Below are positions 5,225 to 9,082 of a DNA stretch of 9,082 nt, piece by piece. Position 1 is the first letter of the stretch. Each line of letters opens with the position of its first letter. The DNA is taken from NCBI GenBank assembly GCA_016213125.1, contig JACRBR010000259.1, positions 1-9,082 on the forward strand. Direction: 5' to 3'. The notes beneath the pieces were generated by a model. The model made no database searches. It was not told the origin of the DNA and saw only the letters and a program-made list of their open reading frames with translations. The position numbers were made by a program, and so were the translations under genes. This DNA comes from Chloroflexota bacterium (lineage in GTDB: Bacteria; Chloroflexota; Dehalococcoidia; DSTF01; JACRBR01).

Positions 5225-5926
5225 ATGGATTTCTCTGACGACACGCCAGAACCCGATGCTGATCTCGAGCTGAAAATCGAGAAGGTCGCCGCGCACCCCG
5301 AACCCGACGGCACCCTCCGGGTCATGGTTACCACGTCGCGCGGGGAGATCCGCGCGATCCTCCATCCCTGCGCGACACAGCCGGCCGGAGCGATCCTCGT
5401 CGGCGGGGCGATGGGCGGCTTCGAGGGTCCGGCCGAAGACGTTTATAGTCGGATCGGCGATCGCCTGCGGGCCTACGCCTCAACGCTGCGTCTGCACTAC
5501 CGCCGCCCGGGGGAGTTCGAGGAGTGCGTGCTCGATGTGCTCGCCGGGGTGTCGTTGCTGCGGGGTCTCGGGGCGACCGGCGGCATCGCGCTCGTCGGCC
5601 ACTCCTTCGGCGGGGCTGTCGTCATCAAGGCCGGCGAGCTCTCGGATTCGGTCGCCGGAGTCGCCGCACTACCATCGCAGCTGTACGGCACGCGCACGGT
5701 CGAGCGGCTGGCCAAGCCACTGCTGCTCGTGCACGGCATGCGCGACGGCGTCCTGGACCACGCCGCCAGCGAGGACATCCACGCCCGCGCCCAGGAGCCG
5801 AAGCGGCTGGTGCTCTACGCCGAATCGGACCACACGCTCCGGCAGAACGCCGCCGACCTCGAGGAGCTGCTCGTCAAGTGGATTCCCCGCATCGTCGCCA
5901 CGCGGCGGGGCCCGAGCCTCAATTAG
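5225..5926 (+). CDS. Alpha/beta hydrolase (dienelactone-hydrolase/BAAT-like)
   Basis: A 233-residue alpha/beta hydrolase with no signal peptide, presumably cytoplasmic. The nucleophile elbow is GHSFGG with Ser127. Asp174 (LLLVHGMRDGVLD) and His203 (ESDHTLRQN) complete a likely Ser-Asp-His triad. The GGAMGGFEGPAEDVY loop after the first core strand probably forms the oxyanion hole. The core is compact, with no long lid insertion. ATG 5225 is chosen over TTG 5201, which would only add eight residues. No Shine-Dalgarno is seen before 5225, and TACGCT at 5211-5216 could serve as a -10 box for a leaderless or nearly leaderless message. It is the first of four co-oriented genes, 36 bases before the esterase. 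The substrate cannot be read from the sequence; esters or lactones are likely. Confidence 0.85.
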   Translation: MDFSDDTPEPDADLELKIEKVAAHPEPDGTLRVMVTTSRGEIRAILHPCATQPAGAILVGGAMGGFEGPAEDVYSRIGDRLRAYASTLRLHYRRPGEFEECVLDVLAGVSLLRGLGATGGIALVGHSFGGAVVIKAGELSDSVAGVAALPSQLYGTRTVERLAKPLLLVHGMRDGVLDHAASEDIHARAQEPKRLVLYAESDHTLRQNAADLEELLVKWIPRIVATRRGPSLN

Positions 5927-5962
5927 CGCGCCGCGGTAGCATCAGGGACGAAAGGAGCCGTC

Positions 5963-6910
5963 ATGCCACTCGACCCGATCGTGAAGGCCTTGCTCGACCA
6001 GGCCGCCGCCCTCAACATGCCCCCCTTCAGCGAGCTGACCCCCGACCAGGCGCGCGCAATGTTCAAGGAGACGCGCACGCCCGTCCAGGCGCTGGAGCCG
6101 GTCGACCGCATCGAGGACCGCGCGATACCCGGGCCCGCCGGTGAGATACCCGTGCGAGTCTACGCGCCGAAGTCGAGCGCACCGTTGCCGGCGCTGGTGT
6201 ACTACCACGGCGGCGGCTGGGTCATAGGCGATCTAGACACCCACGACGGCCTCTGCCGAAAACTCTCGAACCGCGCCCGCTGCGTCGTCGTCTCGGTCGA
6301 CTACCGCCTCGCCCCGGAGCACAAGTTTCCGGCGGCGGCTGAGGACGGATATGCCGCCGCGGCATACGTGCACGATCATGCTGCCGAGTTCGCGATCGAT
6401 CCGGCGCGCATCGCCGTCGGCGGCGACAGCGCCGGCGGCAATATCGCGGCCGTGACCGCACTCATGGCGCGCGATCGCGGCGGGCCGCGCATCGCGTACC
6501 AGCTCCTCATCTATCCGGTGACTGACTATTCGTTCGAGACCGCGTCCTATCGCGACAACGCCGAGGGATACTTCCTCACCACGGACAGCATGCGGTGGTT
6601 CTGGGCCCACTACCTTCCGGGTCAGGCCGAAGGCGCGAACCCGTACGCCTCCCCGCTGCGCGCGCCGTCGCTCAAAGGGTTACCACCGGCGCTGGTGATC
6701 ACCGCTGAATTCGATCCCCTGCGCGACGAGGGAGACGCATACGCAGCGCGACTGCGCGAAGCGGGCGTTGTGCTGAAGCACAGCCAATACCCCGGCATGG
6801 TCCACGGCTTCGTCGGCATGCACGACCTGATCCTCCAGGGGCGGGCCGCGATCGACGAATGCGCTGCCGTCCTTCGAGAGGCCTTCGCCGGCGAACCCGC
6901 GCCCGCATGA
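5963..6910 (+). CDS. HSL-family (family IV) esterase/lipase
   Basis: A 315-residue carboxylesterase of the hormone-sensitive-lipase group (Aes-like, alpha/beta hydrolase fold). The hallmark oxyanion motif HGGGW is at 82-86. The nucleophile motif GDSAGG has Ser156. The acid is Asp251 in EFDPLRDEG, and the base is His281 in GMVHGF. The YRLAPEHKFPAA segment (114-125) is also classic. The N-terminal helical region (1-45) would form the cap over the active site. No signal peptide is present, so it likely hydrolyses short- or medium-chain esters in the cytoplasm. AAAGGAG (5951-5957) lies five bases before ATG 5963, the best ribosome site in the cluster. The stop overlaps the next start as ATGA (6907-6910). 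Confidence 0.95.
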   Translation: MPLDPIVKALLDQAAALNMPPFSELTPDQARAMFKETRTPVQALEPVDRIEDRAIPGPAGEIPVRVYAPKSSAPLPALVYYHGGGWVIGDLDTHDGLCRKLSNRARCVVVSVDYRLAPEHKFPAAAEDGYAAAAYVHDHAAEFAIDPARIAVGGDSAGGNIAAVTALMARDRGGPRIAYQLLIYPVTDYSFETASYRDNAEGYFLTTDSMRWFWAHYLPGQAEGANPYASPLRAPSLKGLPPALVITAEFDPLRDEGDAYAARLREAGVVLKHSQYPGMVHGFVGMHDLILQGRAAIDECAAVLREAFAGEPAPA

Positions 6911-7725
6911 CGCAACGGGCGGCCCCTCCGCGCTCCGCATCAGGCGCCGGCGCCATCGATGTCGCGTGGCGCTGCGCGCGCGACGCCGGCGCGCTCGCGC
7001 TGTCTCGATTCCGCGGGGTGCAGACGATCGACGTGAAGGGCCATCGCAACATCGTCACCCAGACAGATGTCGAGTGCGAACTGCGGGTGAAGGCGATCCT
7101 CGCCGAGGAATATCCCGACCACAAGATCCTCTCGGAGGAAACGGCGTCCGGCACCGACGCATCGACCGGCTGGACATGGGTGATCGACCCGATCGACGGC
7201 ACCAAGAACTACGCCATCGGACTGCCCTTCTGGTGCGTGAACGTCGCTCTCTGCCACGAGGGCGAACCGGTCGTGGGCCTCACATATGACGCCGTCCACG
7301 ACGAGGGCTTCTGGGCCGTCGCCGGACGGGGTGCGTACTGCAACGAATCCCGGATCGAAGCGTCCGCCCGGCCCGACGTTTTCTCCTCGGTGCTGAGCCT
7401 CGACCTGGGGTACGACGACGCGCTGGGCTCGCAGCAACTTGCGCTGTTGCAGCGCATCTTTCCCGCCACCCAGGGATTTCGCATCACGGGCAGCGCGGCC
7501 CTCGGATTGGCGTACGCGGCATGCGGGCGCATCGACCTGTACGTCCATCTCAATGTGTCGCCCTGGGACGTGGCGCCGGGCATCCTCCTGATCCGCGAAG
7601 CCGGCGGTGTGGCCACGGAACGCTCGGGAGCGCCGATGCGTATAACAAGCAGGCAGTTCGTCGCGGGCGGCCGCGGCGTGCACGCGGACTTCATGTCCCG
7701 CTATGCTGCTGACGGTTGGGGTTGA
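6907..7725 (+). CDS. Inositol-monophosphatase-family phosphatase
   Basis: A 272-residue Mg-dependent, Li-sensitive-type phosphatase. Metal ligands are all present: Glu77 (ILSEET), Asp94 and Asp97 (WVIDPIDGTKNY, motif A) and Asp221 (SPWDVAPGILLIREAGG, motif B). The family covers inositol monophosphatase, histidinol-phosphatase (HisN type), fructose-1,6-bisphosphatase and 3'-phosphoadenosine-5'-phosphate phosphatase, and the motifs alone do not separate them. The length and the LPFWCVNVAL segment are closest to the inositol/histidinol-phosphatase branch. ATG 6907 overlaps the esterase stop by four bases, with no clear Shine-Dalgarno, so translation is probably coupled to the esterase. The frame continues upstream of 6907, but that stretch is antisense-like noise inside the esterase. 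The link to an esterase suggests operon membership rather than a shared pathway. Confidence 0.92.
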   Translation: MTQRAAPPRSASGAGAIDVAWRCARDAGALALSRFRGVQTIDVKGHRNIVTQTDVECELRVKAILAEEYPDHKILSEETASGTDASTGWTWVIDPIDGTKNYAIGLPFWCVNVALCHEGEPVVGLTYDAVHDEGFWAVAGRGAYCNESRIEASARPDVFSSVLSLDLGYDDALGSQQLALLQRIFPATQGFRITGSAALGLAYAACGRIDLYVHLNVSPWDVAPGILLIREAGGVATERSGAPMRITSRQFVAGGRGVHADFMSRYAADGWG

Positions 7726-7748
7726 AGCGGCACGGAGCGCTGCACCAC

Positions 7749-8438
7749 GTGACACCTTCTCGCCTCGCGATCTTCCTCACTCTCGGCGCCGCTTCGCTGA
7801 TTGCGTCTGCCTGCTTCATCGGAGGAGGGAGCGGCAGCAAGACTCCCGAAGCGACACCAACGCCACCTCTGCCAACCGCCGAGGACGTCATCAGCGCTTG
7901 GGTGCGCGAGAACCGCAACGTCGACTACGTGGGCGACTGCTCGAAGGCCAAGGCCGGCGTCGATGTCGGGCGGCTGTGCTCGACGCTCGTCGGCCAGCGC
8001 GGACGGAACCGCGCCTACACCATCGGCCCCACGTTCTCGGAGTACACCGCGACACTCCTGATGGAGGAGGACGCGTCAGCAGGTTGGGCGGTGCTCTCCG
8101 TGACCAACCGGGACCCAAACGCGGAAGTCCCCGGCATCGACTGGCCGCTCGCCCCCGGCGACCGCGTGATCTTCATCGGCCTTGGGCCGGATGACTGCCT
8201 GAGCATCCGCGAGCAGCCGTCGCTCCAGGGTAATCGCACGATCTGTATGCCCGACGGCACCGAGGCGATCATCCAGGACGACGCGATCGTCGGCCCGAAG
8301 GGACTCGAGGCCGACGGCTTCACCTGGTGGCACGTCGCAGGAGACGGCTTCGATGGGTATGCCGTCGACGTGTACATGCGCCTGCCGGAATCCATTGCCG
8401 GCGCGCTCGCCACGCCCACGCCTGCACCCACTCCTTGA
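7749..8438 (+). CDS. Lipoprotein with C-terminal bacterial SH3-like domain
   Basis: A 229-residue lipoprotein. A signal sequence (SRLAIFLTLGAASLIASAC) ends at Cys22, followed by a Gly/Ser/Thr/Pro linker (23-43). The middle domain (about 44-135; DVISAWVRENRNVDYVGDC and YTIGPTFSEYTATLLMEE) is not one I can name, though I recall similar wording in Chloroflexota lipoproteins. It holds two Cys residues (64 and 77). Residues 150-211 form an SH3b-like unit: CLSIREQPSLQG, CMPDGTEAII, DGFTWWHVAGDGFDGYAVDVYM. A Pro/Thr tail closes the protein. SH3b domains often bind cell-wall or surface polymers. GTG 7749 gives the best signal peptide, with GGAG at 7734-7737. TTG 7716 is an alternative that would overlap the phosphatase by ten bases and add eleven residues. 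It is the last gene before a strong hairpin. Confidence 0.8.
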   Translation: MTPSRLAIFLTLGAASLIASACFIGGGSGSKTPEATPTPPLPTAEDVISAWVRENRNVDYVGDCSKAKAGVDVGRLCSTLVGQRGRNRAYTIGPTFSEYTATLLMEEDASAGWAVLSVTNRDPNAEVPGIDWPLAPGDRVIFIGLGPDDCLSIREQPSLQGNRTICMPDGTEAIIQDDAIVGPKGLEADGFTWWHVAGDGFDGYAVDVYMRLPESIAGALATPTPAPTP

Positions 8439-8445
8439 AGAGCGA

Positions 8446-8473
8446 AGGAGACGGCCATTACCGGCCGTCTCCT
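8446..8473. terminator. Strong bidirectional hairpin terminator
   Basis: AGGAGACGGCC (8446-8456) and GGCCGTCTCCT (8463-8473) form a perfect 11-bp stem with the loop ATTACC. It starts seven bases after the SH3 lipoprotein stop and lies between two convergent genes, so it can serve both. The downstream T-content is weak (TCTCGATAGTTCTT on the plus side), as is usual in GC-rich genomes. Confidence 0.75.
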
Positions 8474-8497
8474 CTCGATAGTTCTTAGGTGTGCGTG

Positions 8498-8794
8498 CTA
8501 GTCGAGGTCTGGCGTTCCGTCCTCGCAAGCGCCGAGGTGGTCGTCGCCGACGAAGCCTTCGGCCTTCACGTGGTTCGCCAGGTGGTGCTCCAGAGCGCTG
8601 GCGTTGATCGTGATGGTGTGCGGGCCTGCGTTCGGCCCCTGTTGGTTCCGGTCGTAGTGGCAGATGACGACGAAGTCGTCGGCGCGGTGGTCGGCGCTGG
8701 CGCCGCTGCCCTGGTCCGCGAAGGCATCCGATCCGACGAGCGCGGAGATGCCGACGGCGGCGATAGCGGCTGGGACGAGAATCAGCTTCTTCAA
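8498..8794 (-). CDS. Small secreted protein with ICH...HL...HLGAC motif
   Basis: A 98-residue exported protein. A typical Sec signal peptide (MKKLILVPAAIAAVGISALV, then GSDAFA) has a likely cleavage after Ala26. The mature domain has VVICHYD (42-48), ITINASALEHHLANH (61-75) and DDHLGAC (84-90). This matches the ICH...ITV...HLxH...HxGxC pattern seen at the ends of many secreted bacterial proteins. Its role is not known to me. Clustered His residues (46, 70, 71, 75, 86) and the Cys45/Cys90 pair suggest metal binding or a disulfide. The start is a TTG (8794-8792), supported by a perfect AGGAGG (complement of 8804-8809) nine bases upstream and by the signal peptide starting exactly there. The mature protein is acidic and ends in EDGTPDLD. 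It is monocistronic and convergent with the SH3 lipoprotein. Confidence 0.8.
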   Translation of the reverse strand: MKKLILVPAAIAAVGISALVGSDAFADQGSGASADHRADDFVVICHYDRNQQGPNAGPHTITINASALEHHLANHVKAEGFVGDDHLGACEDGTPDLD

Positions 8795-8810
8795 GGGACG
8801 GGTCCTCCTA

Positions 8811-9082
8811 CTGAGCGACTATCCGGCGATGCGGGGGTCGCCGCCTGTCAAGCAGCGTCCAAGACAAGTAACGGCAGCGGACGCGATTGATTGCAGTAGG
8901 CGCGGCTGCAATCGGCCAAAACCATGCAAGAATCAACCGATTGTTCCGACGGCGCGGTATATGCGCCGGTCTCCCCGCCCGCCGCGTGCAAATGACCCGT
9001 GGGTCGCTACATCATCTGTGACGAAACTCGTGAATTGGCGGATTCACACCTTCGCTGGCCGTGAAGTATCCCGAGCTGTCCT
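8811..9082. other. Gene-free stretch with several inverted repeats
   Basis: No convincing coding region is seen on either strand. Inverted repeats include GATTGCAG/CTGCAATC (8889-8896 and 8906-8913), CAATCGG/CCGATTG (8909-8915 and 8937-8943), CGGCGC/GCGCCG (8950-8955 and 8963-8968) and GTGAAT/ATTCAC (9030-9035 and 9042-9047). The first two share bases and cannot form together. The stretch is the upstream region of the minus-strand secreted-protein gene and may also hold the start of a gene lying beyond the window. A short open frame from GTG 9018 to the end has no ribosome site. Confidence 0.5.

Noticed and set aside
8818..8851. TTGACA (8851-8846) plus GATAGT (8823-8818) as the promoter of the secreted-protein gene
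   Set aside because: The spacer is 22 bases, too long for a sigma70 promoter, and no better -10 box sits at 16-18 bases.
9018..9082. Partial gene starting at GTG 9018 and running off the window
   Set aside because: Only about 21 codons are visible. There is no ribosome site and no recognisable motif, so it cannot be supported here.

Overview
This is a GC-rich window with strong G/C preference at third codon positions. It reads as an ordinary chromosomal segment from an uncultured, free-living bacterium. The best guess for the lineage is Chloroflexota (Dehalococcoidia-like). This rests on an SH3-type lipoprotein whose wording (a DGFTWWHV core after a Thr/Pro linker) I associate with that phylum, and on acyl-CoA genes sitting beside an Rv2578c-type radical SAM protein. 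That placement is inference, not proof. No phage, transposase, CRISPR array, rRNA or tRNA is visible.

Layout. (1) 22-857: class I SAM-dependent methyltransferase, broken by one frameshift near 271-279. (2) 861-975: perfect 16-copy tandem heptamer CCTGTTC between two convergent genes, with degenerate copies running into the next gene's stop codon. (3) 981-1892 (minus): crotonase-fold (enoyl-CoA hydratase-like) protein lacking the usual second catalytic Glu. (4) 1893-2040: divergent promoter region with a near-consensus sigma70 promoter overlapped by a LexA-like dyad. (5) 2041-2952: radical SAM protein of the Rv2578c / SplB-like type, followed by two hairpins. (6) 3095-3136: two 21-bp direct repeats ahead of a small orphan gene (3155-3499). 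(7) 3639-4820: family III CoA-transferase-fold protein carrying the full alpha-methylacyl-CoA racemase residue set. (8) 4835-5155 (minus): small lipoprotein with a sunset-type domain. (9) 5225-8438: four co-oriented genes: alpha/beta hydrolase, HSL-family esterase, inositol-monophosphatase-like phosphatase, and SH3 lipoprotein. They end at a strong hairpin. (10) 8498-8794 (minus): small secreted protein with an ICH...HL...HLGAC motif. (11) 8811-9082: no supported gene, but several hairpins.

Functionally, the crotonase, the racemase-like enzyme and the two hydrolases fit turnover of acyl-CoAs and esters, as in branched-chain or sterol-like carbon use. The radical SAM gene may belong to a DNA-damage response if the operator reading is right. 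Nothing here amounts to a clear new multi-gene system. The most useful leads are the LexA-like site at the radical SAM promoter, the G-quadruplex-capable heptamer array, the 21-bp repeat pair, and the lipoprotein-borne sunset domain.
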